A DNA stretch of 64,000 nucleotides from Pseudovibrio sp000156235 (lineage in GTDB: Bacteria; Pseudomonadota; Alphaproteobacteria; Rhizobiales; Stappiaceae), in the NCBI RefSeq assembly GCF_000156235.1, contig NZ_DS996814.1:1-64000 (forward strand), in the 5' to 3' direction. The position numbers and the translations under genes are program-made. This document shows, one piece after another, positions 46,768 to 54,730 of the stretch. Positions within the stretch are counted from its first letter, which is position 1. Each line of letters starts with the position of its first letter. The notes beneath the pieces are model-generated. The model was not told the origin of the DNA, made no database searches, and was given only the letters and a program-made list of their open reading frames with translations.

Positions 46768-46947
46768 CTTGCCACAAGGTCCTGACGCGCCGTTGATTCA
46801 GTTTTTTAGTTTAAGCTGCATCAATATAATTGATGATTTTAATTAGGTCTATCATGCGGCCATTTTGTGACCGAAGTCACAGAGATATTCTTTAGTTTTA
46901 GGCAAATTAGGGGTGTTCATAAATACCCCAACGTTTATGGCAAATTC

Positions 46948-46990
46948 AAAAGGAACGATCTCTTCAACCGCAGGGAGAGATCGTTCTTAG
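46948..46990 (-). terminator. Terminator of the glycosyltransferase operon
   Basis: AAGAACGATCTCT pairs with AGAGATCGTTCCT (13 bp with one G-T) around a 12-base loop, followed by a short T-run on the minus strand. The ChbG-like stop codon lies in the stem. Confidence 0.75.
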
Positions 46991-47784
46991 AACAAGAAGA
47001 TATCTTTTTCCATCAAAAGAAACGGAAATTCCTCACTAATCAGGAACTTGAGCTGGTTTTCACGAGACGAGCTCTGACGCATGTTTTTCTTTTTGACGGG
47101 TTGCGCCTGTTCTTCCGGATAAGAGGGGCGACACAAGATCATCGCGGAATCCTGCGCTTCATTGATTCCATGCCAGAAGAAATCCCGCAGATCCGTATCC
47201 TCATCAGCCATCGGTAAATCTGGCCCGGAGAAAATCGTCTCCAACCCTGCTTTGGTTGCGCGCTTTGCAATGGCATTGCCAGTTCTGGAAACTCCGGCAG
47301 GCAACACAAGCGCTGGCTCGCGGCCTGTCATCATGCTGAGTACTGTGATCAGCGCAGAATGCACGGCAGGATGTTTTGCCAGATTGCCCTGAATGGCGAC
47401 AAAGGCCGGCGGACGGGCATAGACTTCCTCGAACAAGTCTACCTGTGCCGCAATCTCAGCTGCGATTGCCTCTTCGGGCAGCATCTTCATGGGACTGCGG
47501 ATTGCGTACCACCAGTTTGCCGGGAAGACATCTCCGAACACTGTGCGGCCAAAGTCAGTCAGAGGCGCAGCAGGCTTCGTGAGGGTCACCGTGAGGCCAA
47601 CCATGGTTTCATGCTCGGCCCAGGCCACAACATCGCGGAGCTGATAGAACTCTCTTGACCACATCTCTCCGGTAACAACGCAACCGACGGCAGAGAGGCG
47701 GCCCGCGATAATCAAATCGCAGATCGCTCGATCAACTCCGTAGCTTTGCCCAAATTCCAGACTCGTCAAGAGGATGCGCTTCAT
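46987..47784 (-). CDS. ChbG/YdjC (HpnK-like) deacetylase-family protein with eroded metal site
   Basis: The 265-residue protein has the overall pattern of the ChbG/YdjC/HpnK carbohydrate deacetylase family: an N-terminal strand, GYGV-type turn, VGLTVTLT, PPAFVAIQGNLAKHPAV and a late strand. The metal-binding residues differ: the usual DDFG is SLEFG, the His of VGLHLxLT is Thr, and the HxH of the middle motif reads QGN. Catalysis by the family mechanism is doubtful. The start at 47784 has GGGAG eight bases upstream. It is the last gene of a leftward operon with a GT39 and a GT2-GtrA gene, which suggests a role with a polyprenol-linked or lipid-linked sugar. Confidence 0.7.
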   Translation of the reverse strand: MKRILLTSLEFGQSYGVDRAICDLIIAGRLSAVGCVVTGEMWSREFYQLRDVVAWAEHETMVGLTVTLTKPAAPLTDFGRTVFGDVFPANWWYAIRSPMKMLPEEAIAAEIAAQVDLFEEVYARPPAFVAIQGNLAKHPAVHSALITVLSMMTGREPALVLPAGVSRTGNAIAKRATKAGLETIFSGPDLPMADEDTDLRDFFWHGINEAQDSAMILCRPSYPEEQAQPVKKKNMRQSSSRENQLKFLISEEFPFLLMEKDIFLF

Positions 47785-47865
47785 CGCGCGGATCTCCCAA
47801 TCCAAAAGGTTCAGGAGTACATTTAACAAAGCCTGCAATTTTAACGCAACGGAATCTCAGCCCTC

Positions 47866-49371
47866 TCAGTTGGATTTCAGGGGCTCTTTCGCTCCTGACA
47901 ACCGATAGATCCGTACATTTTCAATAGCTGTTTTTCCGAATAATCCCTTATTCTCTCGGGGGATGGTTTCCAGCAGCTCAACCTGATTGAAGTTGTTTTT
48001 CAGCTTTTGAGAGCGATCTCTTCTTTCCTCAGTGACATAGAGCATGTCGCTGTTTTCAGGATTTTGGAGATTATCGGGAATCATCGCATAGCGCATGCGC
48101 TCAGGAATTCCGTAGACCTTAAGACCTGAAGACTTGAGCGCGTTCGACATTTGACCCGTCAAACCATAGCTGGTGGTTGCAACCCAATCGATGTCATTGG
48201 CCTTCGCCAGCTGCGCAACTTCATCTCCAATCTGCTGCCACCCACGCATCTGGTGGGTCGGGTCTTTTCGGCCAAGGGATGTATTCAGCGGTGCGAATGC
48301 ATGCACGTAGACCAAGCCAGCCAGGACAACGCCAAGCCCCACTGCGGTAGGTGCCAGAGCCTTGAACCAGCGACCAACATTCGCAGGCGGATAAGCTGCT
48401 GCGATGCCTGCAAACAAAGCCAGTGTCGGGTACATCGGCGCAGGCCAGTTGCCTTGCACACGCGAATGAAGGGAATGGAAGAACAGATAGATCAGAAACG
48501 GAAGAACCGTGAGCACCAACAGACTGGCAGCATTGTCCTGCTTCAGCATCAGGCGGATAACGCGCCATGCCCCGACCATTGCGATGATGAAGACCAGCGG
48601 ATTGAGCAAGCCAGCAACGGCGCCAATAAACTCGCCAATGTATTTGACTGAGTAGCCTTCAGGAACTGACCGACCAAACTGCTTTACGAAGGAGATCCAC
48701 TCGTGCTGGGAATTCCAGTAGAGCACCGGAGAGAAAATCGCGATCGCCAGTGCACCGCCGAGCCACAGCTGCCACGACAGCAGATATCTGCGGTTTTCAG
48801 GCACCCAGATCAGCCAGAGGATGATGCCTGCGCCAAGAAAAAGCACGGAATACTTGGAGAGGAGACCCAGGCCAGCAAAGATACCGACCAGGATCCACCA
48901 GTTAGCATTCTTTGAGACTGACAGTTCCGCCATGCCCCAAAGAGCGAGGCCCCAGAAGAAGACTGAGGGTGCATCTGGAGTGGCGAGAAGAGAGCCGACG
49001 CCAATTAGAAGGCTGGCATTGAAGAAGAGGACTGTCCAACCAGCGACGTGCACATCGTACAAGATCTTGGCTGTGCGCCAGAGGACAAGAGAACCGATGG
49101 CCGCGGATAAGATGCTGATGAACCGCACGCCCAGAGCCGTATCGCCAAACAGCGCCTGGCCGAGCCAGATCCAATAAGCCACCATTGGTGGGTGATCGTA
49201 GTACCCCAGAGCCGGGTACACCCCCCACAAGCGGTAGTAGGCTTCGTCCTCAACCAGATCCACATTCATGCCGGTCACCAACCGTGCCAGAGACAGGACG
49301 GCGACAATCAGAATGAGGTTGGTTGGGTGCAACCAAAAGCTCAGGGGCTTTCCTGCGGTGTTATCCTGCAT
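47866..49371 (-). CDS. GT39/ArnT-like membrane glycosyltransferase
   Basis: The 501-residue integral membrane protein has about 11-12 helices and the GT-C signature near the N-terminus: DLVEDEAYYRLWGVYPALGYYDHPPM, with the catalytic acidic residues in the first periplasmic loop. It would transfer a sugar from a polyprenyl phosphate donor to a lipid or protein acceptor on the periplasmic face. A soluble C-terminal domain of about 110 residues (TTSYGLTGQMSNALKSSG onward) follows. It lies downstream of the donor-making GT2 gene, so the two probably act in sequence. The acceptor is unknown. Confidence 0.85.
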   Translation of the reverse strand: MQDNTAGKPLSFWLHPTNLILIVAVLSLARLVTGMNVDLVEDEAYYRLWGVYPALGYYDHPPMVAYWIWLGQALFGDTALGVRFISILSAAIGSLVLWRTAKILYDVHVAGWTVLFFNASLLIGVGSLLATPDAPSVFFWGLALWGMAELSVSKNANWWILVGIFAGLGLLSKYSVLFLGAGIILWLIWVPENRRYLLSWQLWLGGALAIAIFSPVLYWNSQHEWISFVKQFGRSVPEGYSVKYIGEFIGAVAGLLNPLVFIIAMVGAWRVIRLMLKQDNAASLLVLTVLPFLIYLFFHSLHSRVQGNWPAPMYPTLALFAGIAAAYPPANVGRWFKALAPTAVGLGVVLAGLVYVHAFAPLNTSLGRKDPTHQMRGWQQIGDEVAQLAKANDIDWVATTSYGLTGQMSNALKSSGLKVYGIPERMRYAMIPDNLQNPENSDMLYVTEERRDRSQKLKNNFNQVELLETIPRENKGLFGKTAIENVRIYRLSGAKEPLKSN

Positions 49372-49455
49372 CTATGTGCATTCCTCTGAGAGCGTCTGTT
49401 TTGGTCGTCAGCATATGGAGAAGCAAAGAGCAGACCTTGCTTCTCGCAGATGTGT

Positions 49456-50604
49456 TTAGCCTTTGCGCCATGTGAGCGCGTTGGAAACAATGTAGTTCCA
49501 GACCGCACCCATGATGGCACCTGCTGCACCAGCAAACCACCAGATTGGCTTGTTCGTGTAGATGAGTTCTGCCACACCAACGTTTGCCAAAATACCAAAG
49601 CTACAAATCACATAGAATGTGAACAGACCTTTGACCCACGCAAGCCCCTTCAAACGACGGTCACGATAGGTCAGACGGTTGTTGAGGAAGAAGTTTGAGC
49701 TCATCGCCACGAAGGTCGCTATCAGCTGTGCAACACCGAATGGCAAACCGAAGAGAGCCAGCAGGATCTTTAGAGCGATGAGGTGAACGACGACACCGGT
49801 TCCGCCAACCATGGAGTACATGAGGAAGCGAACAGAGATCGTGTCATTGAAGAGTTTGGAGACCAGCAGACCGAGGTAATCCATTGTTACCAGCGTATCG
49901 AGCTTGCTCTCGCCGTGCTGGCGTTCGCGGAAGACGAAGGGGAGTTCCTTCACCCGCAGGGCGCCTTTTCCGCTGGCAACGATATCCAGCATGATCTTGA
50001 AGCCCTGAGAAGACAGACGCGGCGCCAGTTCGACAAACCGATCCCGGCGCAGCATGAAGAAGCCACTCATCGGGTCTGACAGTTCCACTTTCAGGAACTT
50101 GCGTGCCAGATTGTTGGCAAGGTTGGAGCCCCATGCGCGAACGGAGGATAGACCGGTTCCGACATCCCCACCCTCCACATGGCGCGATGCCACACAGATA
50201 TCGTAGTTTTGAGAACGGAGTGCTTCCAACATCTTTGGCAGCAGGCTTTCATCGTGCTGAAGATCAGCATCCATCACAGCCACATACTTTGAGCTGGAGG
50301 CCAGCATGCCTTCGATACACGCACCGGACAAACCGCGACGACCAATACGCTGGATGATGCGCACACGTGGGTCTTTTTGCGCAATGTCTGCGGTGACTTG
50401 TGAGGTGCCATCTGGAGAATTGTCATCAACAACAATAACTTCCCAAGCTACGCCAGCGAGCGCTTTATCCAGCAGCTCAACTACGATCGGGACGTTTTTG
50501 CTCTCGTTATAGGTTGGGAGTACAACGGTTAGCTCTGCCGGTCCGGTGACGCGGGCATCGGATTTGCTGATTTCAGTTTGTTCACTATTGGTGTTTGACA
50601 CCAT
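49456..50604 (-). CDS. Polyprenol-phosphate glycosyltransferase (GT2) fused to GtrA domain
   Basis: The 382-residue protein has an N-terminal GT2 domain like dolichol-phosphate mannose synthase: TVVLPTYNESKNVP, VIVVDDNSPDGT, YVAVMDADLQHDESLLP and FRERQHGESKL. The C-terminal third has four helices of the GtrA family (FLMYSMVGGTGVVVHLIALK, then FFLNNRLTYRDRR). The fusion suggests synthesis of a polyprenyl-phosphate sugar on the cytoplasmic side and its flipping across the membrane. GGAGAAATC precedes the ATG. It heads the operon with the GT39 transferase and the ChbG-like gene. Confidence 0.9.
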   Translation of the reverse strand: MVSNTNSEQTEISKSDARVTGPAELTVVLPTYNESKNVPIVVELLDKALAGVAWEVIVVDDNSPDGTSQVTADIAQKDPRVRIIQRIGRRGLSGACIEGMLASSSKYVAVMDADLQHDESLLPKMLEALRSQNYDICVASRHVEGGDVGTGLSSVRAWGSNLANNLARKFLKVELSDPMSGFFMLRRDRFVELAPRLSSQGFKIMLDIVASGKGALRVKELPFVFRERQHGESKLDTLVTMDYLGLLVSKLFNDTISVRFLMYSMVGGTGVVVHLIALKILLALFGLPFGVAQLIATFVAMSSNFFLNNRLTYRDRRLKGLAWVKGLFTFYVICSFGILANVGVAELIYTNKPIWWFAGAAGAIMGAVWNYIVSNALTWRKG

Positions 50605-50864
50605 GATTTCTCCAGTGTGCAGACCTTCCTTCTCATACTTGAGAGAATGGCCCTTCCATTTTTTCGGGCGACCTTAGCCGCTCTTGACGCTATTGCAAGT
50701 ATTGATTGGGAAATTTGCGCCGGATTGCGTCCCCCTCGCGCCTTGCTCTCCCCTGCTCAATGGGCTAGGAGACTGACAACAGCATACTTACCTTAGAGTG
50801 TTCTGAAGAACTTCTACGGGTAGCTTTTGCAACCACCTAATTATTTCATGGATGAGACGGCCTC

Positions 50865-52385
50865 ATGGCAAAAAAGAAAAGTGCCAAGCTCAAAGCTCGT
50901 TTGCCGCGCGGTTTTGTAGATCGCGGTCCAGCAGAATTGCTGGCAATGGAGCAGATGATCTCTGTTATCAAACAGACCTATGAGCTTTATGGCTTTGAGC
51001 CCGTGGAAACTCCAATGTTCGAGTACACTGATGCTCTCGGCAAGTTCTTGCCGGATCAGGATCGTCCGAACGCTGGCGTGTTTTCGCTACAAGATGATGA
51101 CGAGCAATGGATGAGCCTGCGGTATGACCTGACCGCGCCCCTCGCCCGTCATGTGGCGGAAAATTTCGAAAGCCTGCCAAAGCCTTACCGCAGCTATCGT
51201 GCCGGATACGTGTTCCGCAACGAGAAGCCTGGACCTGGACGTTTCCGTCAGTTCATGCAGTTTGATGCGGATACCATTGGAGCACCTTCTGTCTCTGCAG
51301 ACGCTGAAATCTGCATGATGGCTTCTGACACCATGGAACGTCTCGGCATCTCTCGTGGTGACTATGTGATCCGCGTGAACAACCGCAAGGTTCTGGACGG
51401 TGTGATGGAAGTTATCGGCCTTGCCGGTGATGAACATGCAGATACTCGTCTGACTGTTCTGCGCGCTGTCGACAAACTTGACCGCCTTGGTGTTGAAGGT
51501 GTGAAAGCGCTGCTTGGTGAAGGCCGCAAGGATGATTCCGGCGACTTTACGAAGGGTGCTGGCCTTGGTGACGCTGAAGCAGAAAAGGTGTTGGCCTTTG
51601 TGGAAGCTGGTGGAGAAACCACCGACCAGACCATCGAGAACCTTCGCAGTTTGATCGCAGACAGCAAAACCGGTGCTGAAGGCGTTGAAGAGCTGGCGAC
51701 CATGGGCAAGCTGTTTGATGCAGCTGGCTACACCGATGGCCGTGTTCTAATCGACCCTTCTGTCGTACGTGGTCTTGAGTACTACACCGGCCCAGTTTAC
51801 GAAGCCGAACTCACCTTTGAAGTGAAGGACGAGAAAGGTCGTCCTGTGCGCTTTGGTTCCGTGGGCGGTGGTGGCCGTTATGATGGTCTCGTTTCCCGCT
51901 TCATGAGCCAGCCTGTGCCTTCTACCGGCTTCTCTGTTGGTGTTTCCCGCCTGATGGCTGCGCTGACTACTCTTGGCAAGCTTGGTCAGGATGAGATTGC
52001 AGGCCCTGTGGTTGTGTGTGTGATGGACAAGGACATTGATTCCATTGCGCATTATCAGGCCATGGTTCAGGACCTGCGCACAGCGGGCATCCGTGCTGAG
52101 ATGTACCAGGGCAACCCAAAACAGTTTGGTAAGCAGTTGCAGTACGCTGATAAGCGCAACTCACCTTGTGCCATCATTCAGGGCTCTCAGGAGCGTGAAG
52201 AAGGCGAAGTACAGATCAAAGATCTCATTGAAGGCAAACGCCTTTCTGCTGAGATTGAAGATAACAAAACCTGGCGCGAGAGCCGTCCTGCACAGTTTGC
52301 TGTGAAACGGGATGAGCTTGTTGCAGAAGTGAAGAAGCTTCTGGCTGCTCAGGAAGAAGATCGCAAAAACCAAAGCGAGAACTAA
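50865..52385 (+). CDS. hisS: Histidyl-tRNA synthetase
   Basis: The 506-residue class II synthetase charges tRNA-His. After a basic N-terminus, it shows RGFVDRGPAELLAMEQM, motif 2 (RYDLTAPLARHVAENF followed by YRAGYVFRNEKPGPGRFRQF), the histidine-specific YYTGPVYEAELTF block, and motif 3 GGGGRYDGLV. The C-terminal anticodon-binding domain is present (VVVCVMDKDIDSI onward). It starts the hisS-hisZ-hisG unit, one base before hisZ, the arrangement common in alphaproteobacteria. Confidence 0.95.
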   Translation: MAKKKSAKLKARLPRGFVDRGPAELLAMEQMISVIKQTYELYGFEPVETPMFEYTDALGKFLPDQDRPNAGVFSLQDDDEQWMSLRYDLTAPLARHVAENFESLPKPYRSYRAGYVFRNEKPGPGRFRQFMQFDADTIGAPSVSADAEICMMASDTMERLGISRGDYVIRVNNRKVLDGVMEVIGLAGDEHADTRLTVLRAVDKLDRLGVEGVKALLGEGRKDDSGDFTKGAGLGDAEAEKVLAFVEAGGETTDQTIENLRSLIADSKTGAEGVEELATMGKLFDAAGYTDGRVLIDPSVVRGLEYYTGPVYEAELTFEVKDEKGRPVRFGSVGGGGRYDGLVSRFMSQPVPSTGFSVGVSRLMAALTTLGKLGQDEIAGPVVVCVMDKDIDSIAHYQAMVQDLRTAGIRAEMYQGNPKQFGKQLQYADKRNSPCAIIQGSQEREEGEVQIKDLIEGKRLSAEIEDNKTWRESRPAQFAVKRDELVAEVKKLLAAQEEDRKNQSEN

Positions 52386-52386
52386 T

Positions 52387-53508
52387 ATGACATTGGGGGA
52401 TAACCGTAGCATGGCTTTGAGCCAGCTTTTTCGGGATGCCGGTTATGAAGAGGCTACCCCGCCAATCTTGCAGCCAGCCGATATCTTTTTGGATCTGGCT
52501 GGTGAAGATCTGCGGCGGCGCCTTTTCCTGACCACAGGAGAAGATGGACAAGAGCTTTGCTTGCGTCCTGATTTTACCATTCCGATTGCCCGACATTATC
52601 TGGAAACAGGTGAAGCGGGTCGTACTGCGGCATTCTCCTATGTTGGACAAGTTTTCCGACATCGACCTGGGCAACTGGGTGAAACCATGCAGGCCGGTGT
52701 TGAATCCATTGGCCGTACAGATCAGGAGCAAGCAGACGCTGATATGCTGGCGCTTGCTCTTGAGGCATCTTCCAGCCTTGGTTTGTCCTCCCCCCGCATT
52801 CGCGTGGGTGATGAAGGCTTGTTTACCTCTGTTCTGCAAGCCCTTGAGATTCCAAAGGTCTGGCAGCGTCGTTTGCGCGATGTGTTTGGTGAGCGTGATC
52901 GTCTCGATCAGGTTATCAACCGCATGGGTGGCTCTGAAGCCAAGCCGGACGCCAAGCTGGGCTTTCTTGCAGCCCTTGAAGGACGTGATCCGGAAGCTGC
53001 TGTGGCCGTGGTTGAAGATGTGCTGTCGCTTGCGGGCATTTCTGCTGTTGGCGGGCGTACAGCTCATGAGATTGCTGAGCGCTTCATGGAACAGGCTGCG
53101 CTTTCTGCGGGTTCCGGGATCGACAAAGACGTGATTGCTCGTCTGACCGAGTATCTCAACGTGTCTGGTCCTCCGCCAGCCAAAGCAGTTGAAACCTTGC
53201 ATGGTTTTGCCAAAGAAACCGGCCTTGATCTGGAGGCTTCCATTGAGCGTCTAGCCAAGCGTACGGACCTTATGGCAGAGCGTGGCATAGATATCTCAGC
53301 ACTGGAATACTCCGGTGATTTCGGGCGCCGTCTTGATTATTACACCGACTTTGTTTTTGAAATTCATCATGAATCCAGTGAACATCTGGGACAGGTGATC
53401 GGTGGTGGTCGTTACAACAAGCTGGTTGAACGTCTTGGCGCGCCAAGCACTGTACCTGCTGTTGGCTTTACAATCTGGCTGGACCGTGCTGGTGAGGGAG
53501 CAAACTGA
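52387..53508 (+). CDS. hisZ: ATP phosphoribosyltransferase regulatory subunit HisZ
   Basis: The 373-residue protein is a HisS-like paralogue without aminoacylation function. It keeps the class II core (CLRPDFTIPIARHYLETG, FSYVGQVFRHR, DYYTDFVFEIHHE, GGGRYNKLVERLG), but lacks the anticodon domain. It binds HisG and confers histidine feedback regulation in the first step of histidine synthesis. It begins one base after the hisS stop and its TGA overlaps the hisG ATG (TGATG), so the three genes are coupled. Confidence 0.93.
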   Translation: MTLGDNRSMALSQLFRDAGYEEATPPILQPADIFLDLAGEDLRRRLFLTTGEDGQELCLRPDFTIPIARHYLETGEAGRTAAFSYVGQVFRHRPGQLGETMQAGVESIGRTDQEQADADMLALALEASSSLGLSSPRIRVGDEGLFTSVLQALEIPKVWQRRLRDVFGERDRLDQVINRMGGSEAKPDAKLGFLAALEGRDPEAAVAVVEDVLSLAGISAVGGRTAHEIAERFMEQAALSAGSGIDKDVIARLTEYLNVSGPPPAKAVETLHGFAKETGLDLEASIERLAKRTDLMAERGIDISALEYSGDFGRRLDYYTDFVFEIHHESSEHLGQVIGGGRYNKLVERLGAPSTVPAVGFTIWLDRAGEGAN

Positions 53509-54473
53509 TGAGCTCTAATCTTATTCTTGCTATTCCTTCCAAGGGCCGCCTTCAGGAAATGACCCATGCGTTTTTCGCGCGTGCTGGTTTGAAAGTGAAG
53601 CGTCCAGGTGGTGATCGTAACTATCGCGGCACTTTGAAGGGCGTGGACGGCGTTGAGATCGCTTTCCTTTCAGCTTCCGAAATCGCTCGTGAGATTGCAG
53701 CTGGTACCGTTCACTTCGGCATTACAGGGACGGATCTGGTCAACGAGAACATCGACCGCCCAGAGGAAAAGACCCACATCATCACCGCTCTTGGTTTTGG
53801 GCATGCGGATGTTGTGATCGCTGTTCCAACGGCTTGGATTGACGTATCCACCATGTCCGATCTTGCTGATGTTGCTTCAGATTTTCGGGCGCGGCATGGT
53901 CGCCGCCTGCGCATTGCAACCAAGTATGTGAACCATACGCGGCAGTTTTTCGCCGAAAAAGGCATTGCGGATTACCGTATTGTTGAGAGTGCTGGTGCGA
54001 CTGAGGGAGCGCCTGCGGCGGGGTCTGCTGAGCTGGTTGTCGACATCACTTCAACCGGTTCCACGTTGAAAGCCAACAATCTGAAGATCCCTGAGGATGG
54101 CGTGATTGCCAAGTCTCAGGCGCATCTTGTGGCGTCCAGAACAGCCAACTGGGATGAGAAAGCGCTTCAGGCAGCTCGCTTAATGCTGGACCGCATCACC
54201 GCACAGGATAATGCTCACAATTTCAAAGAGATGCGGACTGTTGTTGCCAATCCGGCAGGTGTTCTGGAGAAAGTGGCGGAGCTTGGCTGTGTGGCTCCAT
54301 TTGGGATCGAAGACTCTTCTTTGATCCTGCACTGCCCTGCTTCCAGAGTTCCCGAATGTGCGGATAAGTTGCGCGAGGAAGGGGCACAAATGGTGACGGT
54401 GACGCCGCTGGAGTATGTCTTCCACACGGCAAACCCGCTTTTTGAGCCTCTGGCACAAAAAGTCGCAGGCTAA
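53508..54473 (+). CDS. hisG: ATP phosphoribosyltransferase HisG, with C-terminal extension
   Basis: The 321-residue enzyme condenses ATP and PRPP in the first step of histidine synthesis. The catalytic core occupies about residues 1-230: LAIPSKGRLQEMTHAF, FGITGTDLVNEN, RIATKYVNHTRQFF, and the PRPP-binding VDITSTGSTLKANNL. The last 90 residues (MRTVVANPAGVLEKV...VTVTPLEYVFHT) resemble the ACT-like regulatory domain of long-form HisG. Long HisG normally works without HisZ, yet hisZ is directly upstream. ATG overlaps the hisZ stop. A terminator follows. Confidence 0.93.
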   Translation: MSSNLILAIPSKGRLQEMTHAFFARAGLKVKRPGGDRNYRGTLKGVDGVEIAFLSASEIAREIAAGTVHFGITGTDLVNENIDRPEEKTHIITALGFGHADVVIAVPTAWIDVSTMSDLADVASDFRARHGRRLRIATKYVNHTRQFFAEKGIADYRIVESAGATEGAPAAGSAELVVDITSTGSTLKANNLKIPEDGVIAKSQAHLVASRTANWDEKALQAARLMLDRITAQDNAHNFKEMRTVVANPAGVLEKVAELGCVAPFGIEDSSLILHCPASRVPECADKLREEGAQMVTVTPLEYVFHTANPLFEPLAQKVAG

Positions 54474-54498
54474 GCCTTAAATCACTGAGAAATCTTTG

Positions 54499-54529
54499 AA
54501 AACGCACCTCTGTCCGGGGTGCGTTTTTT
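54499..54529 (+). terminator. Terminator of hisS-hisZ-hisG
   Basis: AAAACGCACC pairs perfectly with GGTGCGTTTT around a nine-base loop, with a T-run continuing, 26 bases after the hisG stop. Confidence 0.88.
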
Positions 54530-54651
54530 ATTGCGTTGATTTGCGTTACTTACGAGAAATCTGCGCGTTTATGTTTCTTCTGCTTAGTTACAGTAGTTTC
54601 AAAATACTTATCCATCCAATTTATGTAAATTTCGCAGTATCTCTGAGTCAC

Positions 54652-54724
54652 CTAGACACAACCTTGGGATGCATATCTTTGATGTGCGTAATGCATATAT
54701 TTAAATATTTATGAAACTCGAGGA
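54652..54724 (+). promoter_or_regulatory. Conserved leader of the large RTX gene (copy 1)
   Basis: These 73 bases align without gaps to 58821-58893 upstream of the second RTX gene, with about 56 identical positions by hand count. The last 13 (TGAAACTCGAGGA) are identical and supply GAGGA as ribosome site. It likely includes the promoter and perhaps an operator with TGCAT/ATGCA inverted repeats. Confidence 0.6.
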
Positions 54725-54730
54725 AAACAG

